DNA from: JAAZKA01 sp034926225
Lineage (GTDB): Bacteria; Bacillota; Clostridia; Oscillospirales; QAMX01
Reading direction: 5' to 3'
DNA length: 64,000 nucleotides
Assembly: GCA_034926225.1 (NCBI GenBank)
Contig: JAYFRF010000010.1
Coordinates: 112,280 to 176,279, forward strand
Shown: piece by piece, positions 8,361-16,562 of the stretch
How positions within the stretch are numbered: position 1 is the first letter of the stretch
How the letters are laid out: every line of letters starts with the position of its first letter
Made by a program: the position numbers and the translations under genes
The notes under the pieces: model-generated
What the model was told of the DNA's origin: nothing
Seen by the model: the letters and a program-made list of their open reading frames with translations, nothing else
Databases searched by the model: none

Positions 8361-9248
8361 ATGAAGGCGGCATTTACCAAGAGTTATCCTGCGATTTTTC
8401 TGCGCACCATGATCCGGCACTATTTTGATGACCAGATCTCCCGTACAGCGGCGGAGCTCGCCTATTCTCTACTATTTATGCTCTTCCCCTTCATACTGTT
8501 CCTCAATGCGCTTCTCGGGGTCCTTCATGTGGACATCGACGATATCATGCGCGCGACGGCACTGGTGATTCCTACCGAGGTCGCGACTCTCGTAGAATCC
8601 TATCTTGGCTATCTTTCCGGTATGAGTACCCCCGGCCTTCTTTTTACGGGACTGGCATTAACCGTTATGTCGATATTCCGCGTGGTCAACGTGCTTTTAT
8701 ATGCTCTGAATACCGTCTACGAGGTCAAAAAGATCCGCCATTGGTTTAAGCAGATGCTCCTGTCCTTCGCTTTCGCCGTTTTACTCACGCTTTCCTTCGT
8801 CGTCATCCTTCTTATTCTGTTTTTAGGGCAGGATACCCTGAATGCCCTGTCCAATATCTGGCGCATCCCTGAATCCGTCACCTGCGTATGGCTGTGGCTG
8901 CGCTTCGTGATCCTCGCTGCATGGCTCTTCTTCCTACTGACCTCCCTCTATGTCGTCGCGCCGAACCGTAAGCTAAAGCTGCGGCAGGCGATGCCCGGCG
9001 CGTTCTTCGCTATGCTTGCGTGGGTTGCCGTATCCCTCGGCTTGTCCTTCTATGTGGACAACTTTTCCCGTTATTCGCTTCTCTACGGTTCCATCGGCGC
9101 AGTAATCGTCATGATGCTCTGGCTGTTTGTCACCGGCATCATTCTGCAGCTCGGCGGACTCGTAAATTATACCATCATGTCCGTTCCCCGCAGAGAAACC
9201 CGTATGCAAATACAAAAAGAGACACGTAGGTTGCGTGACAAAGCGTAA
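8361..9248 (+). CDS. YihY/BrkB-family integral membrane protein
   Basis: A 295-residue protein with about six transmembrane segments. The N-terminal RTAAELAYSLLFMLFPFILF and the C-terminal YGSIGAVIVMMLWLFVTGIILQLGG are hallmarks of the YihY/BrkB (formerly RNase BN) family. Its function is unclear; older RNase BN and 'virulence factor' labels are not well supported. GGGGGTG precedes the ATG, and a TATAAT lies at 8321-8326 without a convincing -35. It is a single-gene unit between two minus-strand operons. Confidence 0.85.
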   Translation: MKAAFTKSYPAIFLRTMIRHYFDDQISRTAAELAYSLLFMLFPFILFLNALLGVLHVDIDDIMRATALVIPTEVATLVESYLGYLSGMSTPGLLFTGLALTVMSIFRVVNVLLYALNTVYEVKKIRHWFKQMLLSFAFAVLLTLSFVVILLILFLGQDTLNALSNIWRIPESVTCVWLWLRFVILAAWLFFLLTSLYVVAPNRKLKLRQAMPGAFFAMLAWVAVSLGLSFYVDNFSRYSLLYGSIGAVIVMMLWLFVTGIILQLGGLVNYTIMSVPRRETRMQIQKETRRLRDKA

Positions 9249-9335
9249 CTGATCTCGCTTCTCTGATGTTTTCTCGGACCTTATTCATCGTTTCACAGGG
9301 GGATAAAGATTATCCGCAATGCCGCGACATAAAAA

Positions 9336-9364
9336 CGGGGGTGCCTTATATAAAGACACCCCCG
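9336..9364 (-). terminator. Intrinsic terminator after rubredoxin
   Basis: CGGGGGTG (9336-9343) pairs with CACCCCCG (9357-9364), with extra inner pairs. On the minus strand the stem is followed by TTTTT, so it closes the minus-strand rubredoxin transcript. Confidence 0.85.
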
Positions 9365-9375
9365 AAAACCATCGG

Positions 9376-9534
9376 TTATGCTTCGGAAAAGCTATCTTTT
9401 CCCGCGCCGCACAGCGGACAGGTAAAGTCGTCAGGCAGATCCTCCCACTTCGTTCCCGGCGCAATCCCGTTATCCGGATCGCCCGCCGCTTCATCATATT
9501 CCCATCCGCATACATCGCAAACATACTTTTTCAT
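9376..9534 (-). CDS. Rubredoxin
   Basis: A 52-residue protein read directly from the minus strand. It has two CxxCG knuckles, KKYVCDVCGWEYDEAAGDP near the N-terminus and FTCPLCGAGKDSF near the C-terminus, plus the central GTKWEDLP. The four cysteines bind one Fe for one-electron transfer in the cytoplasm, usually to flavodiiron proteins or peroxide-reducing enzymes. GGAGG lies about 9 nt before the ATG. It lies 43 nt downstream of the flavodiiron fusion gene on the same strand, with a small AACAGG/CCTGTT hairpin between them. Since the fusion has its own rubredoxin domain, this free copy may be an alternative donor. Confidence 0.96.
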   Translation of the reverse strand: MKKYVCDVCGWEYDEAAGDPDNGIAPGTKWEDLPDDFTCPLCGAGKDSFSEA

Positions 9535-9577
9535 ACCGGAGACCTCCTAAAAATAAATTATGAAAACAGGAATCCTG

Positions 9578-11416
9578 TTACTCGATTTTTTTAAAAACAT
9601 CCGCGCCGTGCTTACAAATCGGGCAGATGATATCCGGGGGCAGCTCTTCGCCCTCGTACACCCAACCGCAGACGGTGCAGATATACCCGTGCGGCTTGCC
9701 CGCAGAAGGCTGGGGTTTGGGCTTGATATGGTCATGATAATACTGGTACGTTACCGACGGCGCCGACGACAGAACCACAGCCTGCGTTATATCCGCCGTG
9801 AACACCGTATGCGTCCCCAGGTCCTCCGTATGGATGACCCGCCCCGACAGACAGGCGTTTGTATGGTCCGGAATATACCGCACCCCGTTTTCCGTGCGGT
9901 CCTCCGACGTAAAGCCTGCGAACTTGTCCGTGTCGTACCCGGAATGAAAGCCGAAAAGCTGGAATACCGAGAACGGCGTTTCGGTCGTCAGAACCGAGAC
10001 GTTGAAGACGCCCGTCTTCATGATCATGTCATGCGTACAGTTCGCCTTATTTACTGCGATCTGAATTCGCTTCGGCGATTCCGTTACCTGCGTAACCGTA
10101 TTGATGATACAGCCGTTATCCCGGTTACCCTCCCGCGCGGTTAGCACAAACAACCCATAACTAAGCTTGTACAGCGCGTTCCGCTCGATTTTACCGTCGT
10201 TCGAAATCATACGCTTCGGCATCGACGCTACAATCGACTCCGCGATCGCCGATAGCGCCGCGTCCTGCTCCGGTGCGAGAGAAGACTTGATCGTCAGTGT
10301 GGCATCCAGAATCGTCATGTCGCGCATTGACGAGAGTAGCTTCCGCATCAATCCCCCCGCCGTCGGCGCCCAGCTGCCGTTTTCGATGACCGCAACCGTA
10401 CGCTTTTGCAGGTTATGCGCCGCTAAATCCCGCAGCACCGTTTCCATATTGCAAAAAATACCCGCGTTATAGGTCGTCGACGCGAATACCAGATGGCTCG
10501 CGCGGAACGCTTCCGCAACGAGTACCGACGGATGCGTCACCGATACGTCGTACATCGCCACATTTCGCACACCCGCGTCCGCAAGCTTGCCCGCAAGGAT
10601 CGACGCCGCATTTTCCGTGTTTCCGTAAATCGATGCATACGCGATGACGACTGCGTTATCCTCCGGCTCGTACCGGCTCCACTTCTGATACTTATCAACA
10701 AACCAGTTTATGTTTGTCCGCCAGATCGGGCCATGCAGCGGACATACCATTTTGATCTCCAGCGCAGCCATCTTCCGCAGCAGCGTCTGTACCTGCGTCC
10801 CGTACTTGCCGACAATGTTCGTATAATACCGCCGCGCATCCGGCAGCCATTCGCGCTCGAAATCCAATTCATCCGCATACAGGTTTCCGCCGAGCGCCCC
10901 GAAGGTCCCGAAGGCATCTGCCGAGAACAACGTTCCCGTCGCCGCGTCAAACGTGACCATGACCTCCGGCCAGTGAACCATCGGCGCCATCATGAACGTC
11001 AGCGTATGCGTGCCGGTATTCAGTGTGTCGCCTTCCTTTACAAGCAGTACATTCTCCGGCGCCTTCCCACTAGCAAACTGCCCAATCATCGCAAACGCCT
11101 TCTCATTGCAGACAATCTGCGCCTGCGGATACCGGCGGATTACTTCCAGCAATGTGCCGCTGTGATCAGGCTCCATATGCGATATAATCACATAATCCAG
11201 CCCGCGCTCGCCTAAAACATACTCGAGATTCTCGAAAAACAGCCCCGATATCGCTTGATCGACGGTGTCAAACAGAACCGTTTTCTCGTCATTAAGCAAA
11301 AAGGCGTTATACGATACGCCCCGCGGAATCGGAAACGCGTTTTCAAAAAGCGCCAGCCGTCTGTCGCTTCCCCCAATATAGTTAAGCCCGTTCATGATAT
11401 TTCTAACACAGTGCAT
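9578..11416 (-). CDS. Flavodiiron protein fused to flavin reductase and rubredoxin domains
   Basis: A 612-residue multi-domain protein. A metallo-beta-lactamase diiron domain (about 1-240) has H80-x-E-x-D-H (SHMEPDHSG) plus later MVHWPEV and CPLHGPIWR ligands. A flavodoxin FMN domain follows (YASIYGNTENAASIL), then a flavin-reductase-like domain of about 150 residues (SYGLFVLTAREGNRDNGCI), then a C-terminal rubredoxin (YICTVCGWVYEGEELP, CPICKHG). It is equivalent to separate FprA and Hrb proteins joined in one chain and should reduce O2 to water, or NO, with electrons from NAD(P)H. The start at 11416 has AAGGAG 9 nt upstream and is preferred over an ATG 13 codons earlier. Confidence 0.92.
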   Translation of the reverse strand: MHCVRNIMNGLNYIGGSDRRLALFENAFPIPRGVSYNAFLLNDEKTVLFDTVDQAISGLFFENLEYVLGERGLDYVIISHMEPDHSGTLLEVIRRYPQAQIVCNEKAFAMIGQFASGKAPENVLLVKEGDTLNTGTHTLTFMMAPMVHWPEVMVTFDAATGTLFSADAFGTFGALGGNLYADELDFEREWLPDARRYYTNIVGKYGTQVQTLLRKMAALEIKMVCPLHGPIWRTNINWFVDKYQKWSRYEPEDNAVVIAYASIYGNTENAASILAGKLADAGVRNVAMYDVSVTHPSVLVAEAFRASHLVFASTTYNAGIFCNMETVLRDLAAHNLQKRTVAVIENGSWAPTAGGLMRKLLSSMRDMTILDATLTIKSSLAPEQDAALSAIAESIVASMPKRMISNDGKIERNALYKLSYGLFVLTAREGNRDNGCIINTVTQVTESPKRIQIAVNKANCTHDMIMKTGVFNVSVLTTETPFSVFQLFGFHSGYDTDKFAGFTSEDRTENGVRYIPDHTNACLSGRVIHTEDLGTHTVFTADITQAVVLSSAPSVTYQYYHDHIKPKPQPSAGKPHGYICTVCGWVYEGEELPPDIICPICKHGADVFKKIE

Positions 11417-11447
11417 GGTCGCCGTCTCCTTATTTTGGGTGCTTTTA

Positions 11448-11475
11448 TTATACAAATAAAGTACATGTTAAACAA
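11448..11475 (-). promoter_or_regulatory. Promoter for the flavodiiron gene
   Basis: Minus strand TTGTTT (11475-11470), a 16-nt spacer, then TATAAT (11453-11448), 32 nt before the chosen ATG. Confidence 0.6.
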
Positions 11476-11543
11476 CAGTAAAAAAGACAGAACATAACAG
11501 GGACAAAGAGGATAAAACCGGGATTATGCACAACCCGTGACGG

Positions 11544-13376
11544 TTAGGAATCGGCGCCCATGAGCCGGTTTGCGACTGCCCGAATACTGTAATCGGTATT
11601 TTCATATGCGCAGAAAACCGCGTCTGCGCCGAGACCGAGATAGGACGCGGCTGTATAGGGATCGTCCATGACAACGATGATCAGATCTGCGCCGAGCTGC
11701 GCGATACGCGAGGCGAGATCGATATTGCCGGTACCGGAGACGGACAGGATAACGGTGGAGTAAAGCTTCGCGGTGCTGAGTGCGGATGCTAGCTGTATGG
11801 TAGTGGGGCTGCGTTCGATGTCCATGGCGTTGCAGCCGTAATTTCGCGTCAGATAAGCGCCCAGATTCTGCGTTTCCAGCACCTGCTCATCCCGCAGCGG
11901 CACCGTCGAAAGGACGAGCGTCGAGGAAACGTCCGATATGCCGGGGACTTGGCCCTCCAGCAGAGTCAGGCTCTTTTCCGCGATGGTGGAAAGCAGCGCC
12001 GCGTATTTCGTCGTATCCGGCATCTGATCGGACGGACGGAAGCCGCTTAAGATACCGTATTCATACTTCGTATTCAAAATGCGCAAAACGGAATCGTTAA
12101 GACGATCCTCGGAAATGCGTCCGTCCTCTACGGCTTGCACAACGGCGGCATAGGCTTCCCGAATGGCGTCGGCATTGTCATTGATACAGAGCAGATCCGC
12201 TCCGGCGGTGATCGCCATGACGCAGGCTTCTCCAATGCCGTAGGTATTCGTGATCGCACCCATGGAAAGGCTGTCCGTAATGACAAGCCCTTTAAAATCA
12301 AGCTCATCGCGTAAAAACCCTTCAATCACCGACTGAGAAAGGGAAGCGGGCACGTCATACGCGCCAAGCGCCGGATACAGGATATGCCCGACCATCGTCA
12401 TCGCGACGTTCGCCGCGATACCCGCCCTGAACGGGACCAATTCGACCTGATTTAACCGGTCCAGCTCATAGGATACGCTGGGCAGCGACGTATGACTATC
12501 CTCCGCCGTGTCGCCATGGCCGGGAAAGTGCTTGACGCAGGCAAGAACGCCGGAGGATTGCAGCCCCGCTACCATTGCGGAAACAAATGCCGCGGCGGTA
12601 TTCGCGTCCTCGCTGTAGCTCCGGTCACCGATGACCGGATTATCCGGATTGGAATTTACGTCCGCACAAGGCGCAAAGTTGACGTTGATCCCTAAGGTGT
12701 GCAGCTGCGCGCCCATCAGTTCGCCGAGGCTGCGCGCCAAGGCTGGATCACCCGTCGCGCCGACCTCCATGGCCGGCGGCGCGAGACATGCGTCAAAAAT
12801 GCGCATAACCGTTCCGCCCTCCTGGTCGACACCGATGAAGGGGCAGATGCCCGTATTCGCCGAGACTGCGTCCAGTATCCCTGTGTTCAGCGTCGCAAGC
12901 TGAGCGATATTGTCGATATTCCGTTTAAACAGAATAATATTCCCGATCGAACAGTCCCGCAGAAGCGCTTGATCCGCTTCGGTCAGCGCATCCCGTCCTT
13001 CGACCGATACAAAAAAGAGCTGTCCTATCTTCTCCTCTGTGGTCATCACCGAAAAACGCGCTTCCACATCCTCATAACGTATCGTCTGCATCGAGGTGGT
13101 GGTATAGGTCGTCGCCGCCGACAGGGAGGTCTGTGGCGCGGCTGCGGTAGTTGCCGAGGTGGTGGAGGAAACCTGCTCAGAGGACGAAGCCGTATCCGTG
13201 GAATCGGGCGTCGAAGACGACACGACTGTGGTATGAACGGGAGCGACTGTAGAGCTGGCAGCGGCCGCTGTCGTACCGACAACGGTCAATGGCGTCTGCG
13301 GTGTCGGTTCCGCTGTGCAGCCGACGCTGATAACCAGAAGAAGCGCAAGTAATAGAGCAAAAATCTTTTTATTCAT
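11544..13376 (-). CDS. Glycoside hydrolase family 3 lipoprotein, beta-N-acetylhexosaminidase type
   Basis: A 610-residue protein. The signal peptide ends in a lipobox (LLVISVGC), so it should be a lipoprotein on the outer face of the membrane. A Ser/Thr/Ala-rich spacer of about 70 residues precedes the GH3 N-terminal barrel (about 105-430). It contains KHFPGHGDTAEDSHTSLP, the NagZ-type loop with the catalytic His/Asp pair, and VITDSLSMGAI with the nucleophile Asp. A C-terminal alpha/beta domain follows. It probably removes terminal GlcNAc-type residues from peptidoglycan or host glycans. The gene ends about 88 nt before the upstream region of the flavodiiron unit. Confidence 0.88.
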   Translation of the reverse strand: MNKKIFALLLALLLVISVGCTAEPTPQTPLTVVGTTAAAASSTVAPVHTTVVSSSTPDSTDTASSSEQVSSTTSATTAAAPQTSLSAATTYTTTSMQTIRYEDVEARFSVMTTEEKIGQLFFVSVEGRDALTEADQALLRDCSIGNIILFKRNIDNIAQLATLNTGILDAVSANTGICPFIGVDQEGGTVMRIFDACLAPPAMEVGATGDPALARSLGELMGAQLHTLGINVNFAPCADVNSNPDNPVIGDRSYSEDANTAAAFVSAMVAGLQSSGVLACVKHFPGHGDTAEDSHTSLPSVSYELDRLNQVELVPFRAGIAANVAMTMVGHILYPALGAYDVPASLSQSVIEGFLRDELDFKGLVITDSLSMGAITNTYGIGEACVMAITAGADLLCINDNADAIREAYAAVVQAVEDGRISEDRLNDSVLRILNTKYEYGILSGFRPSDQMPDTTKYAALLSTIAEKSLTLLEGQVPGISDVSSTLVLSTVPLRDEQVLETQNLGAYLTRNYGCNAMDIERSPTTIQLASALSTAKLYSTVILSVSGTGNIDLASRIAQLGADLIIVVMDDPYTAASYLGLGADAVFCAYENTDYSIRAVANRLMGADS

Positions 13377-13451
13377 GTTACCTTTTTAAATCCAATTTAT
13401 ACGGCGCCTTTACGAACGAACAATACCTTTACGAACATATCACACCTTTTT

Positions 13452-14402
13452 TTAAATGCCGTTTTGCATGTCATTAACATCGCCCTGCGCGGCAGAGATT
13501 CGGAAAGCCTTCGGTGTGACGCCCGTCACCTTTAAAAAGGTACGGTTGAAGTGACTGATATTCGAAAATCCCGCCGCATAACAGATGTCTACAATCTTCA
13601 TACGCGGATTTTCACGGATCAGCGTGATCGCGTGCGCCACACGCAGCCCGTTTAAATACTCGGTAAAAGTTTTCTTTGTCAAAAGCTTAAAATAATGCCG
13701 GTAATACGACGGACTCATGATCGCGACGGAAGCCGCGTCCTGTACCGTGATATCCCGCGTATAATTATCCCGGATGAAGTTCAGTGAATGCAGCAGTACT
13801 TCCCGATGCCGCTCGTAAAGCAACGCCGTACCGTCATGCGCATCCCGCGTATGCAGCGCACGCCGCTGACAGGTCAATAAAAGCAGCGTCTGCGCACGGA
13901 TCGCGGTCATGAAGCCCTCCGAACGGTCTTTGTATTCCTGCTCAATCCGCGCAAAGGTGTTCTCCGCATCAAATCGCGCTTCTCCTGTCAGGGAAACGAG
14001 CGGGAAATTGTGCCCATCCGCATAATCCGCAAGCCAGGACAACGCGTCACAGTGATCGTACGCCGTTTCCCCGGCTAAAGAGGAATCGATAAAATCCGAG
14101 ACAAACTCGAATTCGATCAGCTCAAAGGAACGCTCCGCAATGGGGATGAAGTAATGCGGCAGATAGGGAGGCATCAAAAGAAGGTCGCCGCAGCGCAAAT
14201 CGTTGATGTGCGAGCCACATACGTGCGTCAGCTGGCCCTTCTTAATGTAAACCATCTGTATATAACTGTGACGATGCGGTATCAGCTGACAGGTCGTATA
14301 TACCCTATAGTAGAAAGGCAGGCCGTTGGCATTGCCATTGGTTGCAAAATCAAACAGGGTTGTGTTGGCGTATTCCGGACGATCGGTAAAGATGCAGGGC
14401 AT
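13452..14402 (-). CDS. AraC-family transcriptional regulator with cupin-type N-terminus
   Basis: A 316-residue soluble regulator. The first ~130 residues contain HRHSYIQMVYIKKGQ and GDLLLMPPYLPHYF, a cupin/AraC ligand-binding fold. The last ~100 residues hold two HTH motifs (ITVQDAASVAIMSPSYYRHY, and IVDICYAAGFSNISHFNRTF). GGGAGGTG precedes the ATG. It lies downstream of two amidohydrolase genes on the same strand, separated by a hairpin terminator, so it is partly cotranscribed at most. It may regulate those enzymes or the GH3 gene. The ligand is unknown. Confidence 0.9.
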   Translation of the reverse strand: MPCIFTDRPEYANTTLFDFATNGNANGLPFYYRVYTTCQLIPHRHSYIQMVYIKKGQLTHVCGSHINDLRCGDLLLMPPYLPHYFIPIAERSFELIEFEFVSDFIDSSLAGETAYDHCDALSWLADYADGHNFPLVSLTGEARFDAENTFARIEQEYKDRSEGFMTAIRAQTLLLLTCQRRALHTRDAHDGTALLYERHREVLLHSLNFIRDNYTRDITVQDAASVAIMSPSYYRHYFKLLTKKTFTEYLNGLRVAHAITLIRENPRMKIVDICYAAGFSNISHFNRTFLKVTGVTPKAFRISAAQGDVNDMQNGI

Positions 14403-14429
14403 GAGACACCTCCCGAGATGAAAGAAAAC

Positions 14430-14459
14430 CCGGGGAGAAACGAGGAGCGTTCTCCCCGG
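14430..14459 (-). terminator. Terminator between amidohydrolase and AraC genes
   Basis: CCGGGGAGAA (14430-14439) pairs perfectly with TTCTCCCCGG (14450-14459). The minus-strand transcript continues with GTTTTCTTTC. Confidence 0.75.
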
Positions 14460-14474
14460 ACGCGGTCTTTAGGA

Positions 14475-15344
14475 TTATAGGTCGTGCGTCAGTTTTAACG
14501 CGTTTTTATAATAAATCTTATCAAGGACTTCCCGATCGAGACGAAGGCTCGCGATGAACTCCTGATGCCGGTTTTCAAAGAAGTCGCGCGCGTATAAAAT
14601 CCGATCCTGCCAGTCGATTAAAAACTGCCGGCCGAACGACGGATCGCGTGACAGTGCGTTACAGCCCGATCCCGCCGACATGTCGCAGTACAGGTTCGGA
14701 TATTTTTCTAAAAGCGCGCCGATGCGGCCGCCGGGGAGCACAGACCCCTTTGGATAGCTTACTTTATCATACTGATCGTCGCCCGAAATGTGAGACCAGA
14801 AGCCCGGCGCATGGCCGAGGAAATTCGTTTCCGGACAAAGCTTTAATACACGCTCAAAGCAGTCGATCCCACCGCCGTACCAGTAGTTCGGACGCGGATA
14901 GCGGACACCGGCGTTCAGCTCGTAGTCAAAATGGAACGTGACCGGCAAGCCTTTCTCGCCAGCAAAACGCCACAGCCGGATCGCATCCGGGTTATCATAC
15001 ATCATGCGTAGCTTCACTTCGCCGCACACCTTTACGCCGTACATGTCGATCGCGGTATTCAAGCGGTCAATCGCCTCCGGACGGCGCGGGTCCGGCGCAA
15101 AGCCGAATATAAAACGATCGGGGCAGCGCTCAATATACGACAGCGTTCGCGCAAATGAGATCGGCCCGCCCTCGCGCGCCGCGTCGACGTTGACGACCGG
15201 ATCGTTTGCCGGCGCATACTCGTCTGTCGGCGACTCCCATGTCAAAAGCCACGTCTTATCAATGTGATAGTTATCCATGTTCTTGATGAACTTATCTAAA
15301 TTATGCGTGTGCCAATCCGCATGGTTATGTGCATCGATAATCAT
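14475..15344 (-). CDS. Amidohydrolase-family TIM-barrel hydrolase (copy 2)
   Basis: A 289-residue protein of the amidohydrolase-2 type. The N-terminal MIIDAHNHADWH supplies the HxH metal ligands, CGEVKLRMMYDNP and LPVTFHFDYE line the barrel, FLGHAPGFWSH carries another His, and RILYARDFFENRHQEF is near the C-terminus. Members of this group are hydrolases or decarboxylases of small carboxylic or lactone substrates; the substrate here is unknown. AAGGAG lies upstream of the ATG. The gene directly upstream is a close paralogue, and the two share a central stretch of about 57 identical residues encoded with some silent changes. Confidence 0.85.
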   Translation of the reverse strand: MIIDAHNHADWHTHNLDKFIKNMDNYHIDKTWLLTWESPTDEYAPANDPVVNVDAAREGGPISFARTLSYIERCPDRFIFGFAPDPRRPEAIDRLNTAIDMYGVKVCGEVKLRMMYDNPDAIRLWRFAGEKGLPVTFHFDYELNAGVRYPRPNYWYGGGIDCFERVLKLCPETNFLGHAPGFWSHISGDDQYDKVSYPKGSVLPGGRIGALLEKYPNLYCDMSAGSGCNALSRDPSFGRQFLIDWQDRILYARDFFENRHQEFIASLRLDREVLDKIYYKNALKLTHDL

Positions 15345-15391
15345 GAAAACGTCTCCTTATAGGAAGAGTAACCCTAAAAAAACCGGTGGTA

Positions 15392-16261
15392 TTAAAGCTC
15401 GTGCGTCAGCTTTAGGGCGTTTTTATAGTAAATTTTATCAAGAATCGCCTGATCGAGATGTAAGCTGTTGATGAACTCCTGATGAATATTATCAAAGTAG
15501 TCGCGCGCGTACACGCAGCGATCCTGCCAGGTAATCAAAAACCGCTTCCCGAATTCCGGGTCACGCGACAGCGCGTTGCAGCCCGATCCCGCTGACATGT
15601 CGCAGTACAGGTTCGGATACTTCTCCAACAGCTCAACCACCCGTCCGCCCGGCAGCACCGGTCCCTTCGGATAACCGACTTTATCGAACTGATCGTCACC
15701 CGAAATGTGCGACCAGAAGCCCGGTGCATGACCGAGGAAGTTCGTTTCGGGACAAAGCTTCAGCACGCGCTCGAGGCAGTCGATGCTGCCGCCGTACCAG
15801 TAGTTCGGACGCGGATAGCGGACGCCCGAGTTGAATTCATAATCGAAATGGAACGTGACCGGCAAGCCTTTTTCGCCGGCAAAACGCCACAGCCGGATCG
15901 CATCCGGGTTATCATACATCATGCGCAGCTTCACCTCGCCGCACACCTTCACGCCGTACATGTCGATCGCGGTATTCAAGCGGTCAATCGCCTCGGGACG
16001 ACGCGGATCCGGCGCAAAGCCAAAGACAAAACGGTCCGGGCAGCGCTCAATATACGACAGCGTCCGCGCAAACGAGATCGGCCCCACCTCGCGAAGGGTG
16101 TCGACGTTGACAACACGGTTATAATCCGGGGAAAATTCGTCTGCCGGCGACTCCCACGTTAAAAGCCACGTCTTATCGATGTGGTAAGTATTCATATTTT
16201 CTATGAATTTGTCTAAATTATGCTTGTGCCAGTCCGCATGATTATGCGCGTCGATAATCAT
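15392..16261 (-). CDS. Amidohydrolase-family TIM-barrel hydrolase (copy 1)
   Basis: A 289-residue paralogue of the gene that follows it, of identical length and colinear throughout. It has the same MIIDAHNHADWH start, the same VCGEVKLRMMYDNPDAI segment and the same LGHAPGFWSHISGDDQ. Differences are concentrated near residues 40-60 and at the C-terminus. It is the first gene of the minus-strand unit, with AAGGAGGCG before the ATG and a consensus promoter at 16328-16356. Keeping both copies with unaltered metal-binding residues suggests two related substrates or a dosage effect. Confidence 0.85.
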   Translation of the reverse strand: MIIDAHNHADWHKHNLDKFIENMNTYHIDKTWLLTWESPADEFSPDYNRVVNVDTLREVGPISFARTLSYIERCPDRFVFGFAPDPRRPEAIDRLNTAIDMYGVKVCGEVKLRMMYDNPDAIRLWRFAGEKGLPVTFHFDYEFNSGVRYPRPNYWYGGSIDCLERVLKLCPETNFLGHAPGFWSHISGDDQFDKVGYPKGPVLPGGRVVELLEKYPNLYCDMSAGSGCNALSRDPEFGKRFLITWQDRCVYARDYFDNIHQEFINSLHLDQAILDKIYYKNALKLTHEL

Positions 16262-16327
16262 CGAAAAGCGCCTCCTTGTTTCATCATAATTGACTTTTTC
16301 GCTAAAGCTTCGAGCGGGACTGTGTTC

Positions 16328-16356
16328 AGTTTAGCACGCCTTAACAGGATTGTCAA
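16328..16356 (-). promoter_or_regulatory. Promoter for the amidohydrolase pair
   Basis: Minus strand TTGACA (16356-16351), a 17-nt spacer, TAAACT (16333-16328). The 301-bp gap 16262-16562 otherwise holds only the divergent polA promoter; I saw nothing else in it. Confidence 0.75.
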
Positions 16357-16471
16357 GGGCCGCATGAATATTTACATTTTCCAAAAGAAAAACTAAAAAA
16401 TAACGATTTTTAAAGAGCGGAACTTGGGTTTCGTTCATAACACTCCGGTGTAAAAACCATATTGCCATGCA

Positions 16472-16500
16472 TTGCTTTTTTGCTTATTGTGTGATATACT
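16472..16500 (+). promoter_or_regulatory. Promoter for polA-rimI-tsaD
   Basis: TTGCTT (16472-16477), a 17-nt spacer, TATACT (16495-16500), 62 nt before the TTG start of polA. Confidence 0.65.
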
Positions 16501-16562
16501 AAACCATCTAAAAACCGACGATAACTTGGGTTTTTGCCTGATGTAAACGGGGGAATGCTGCC

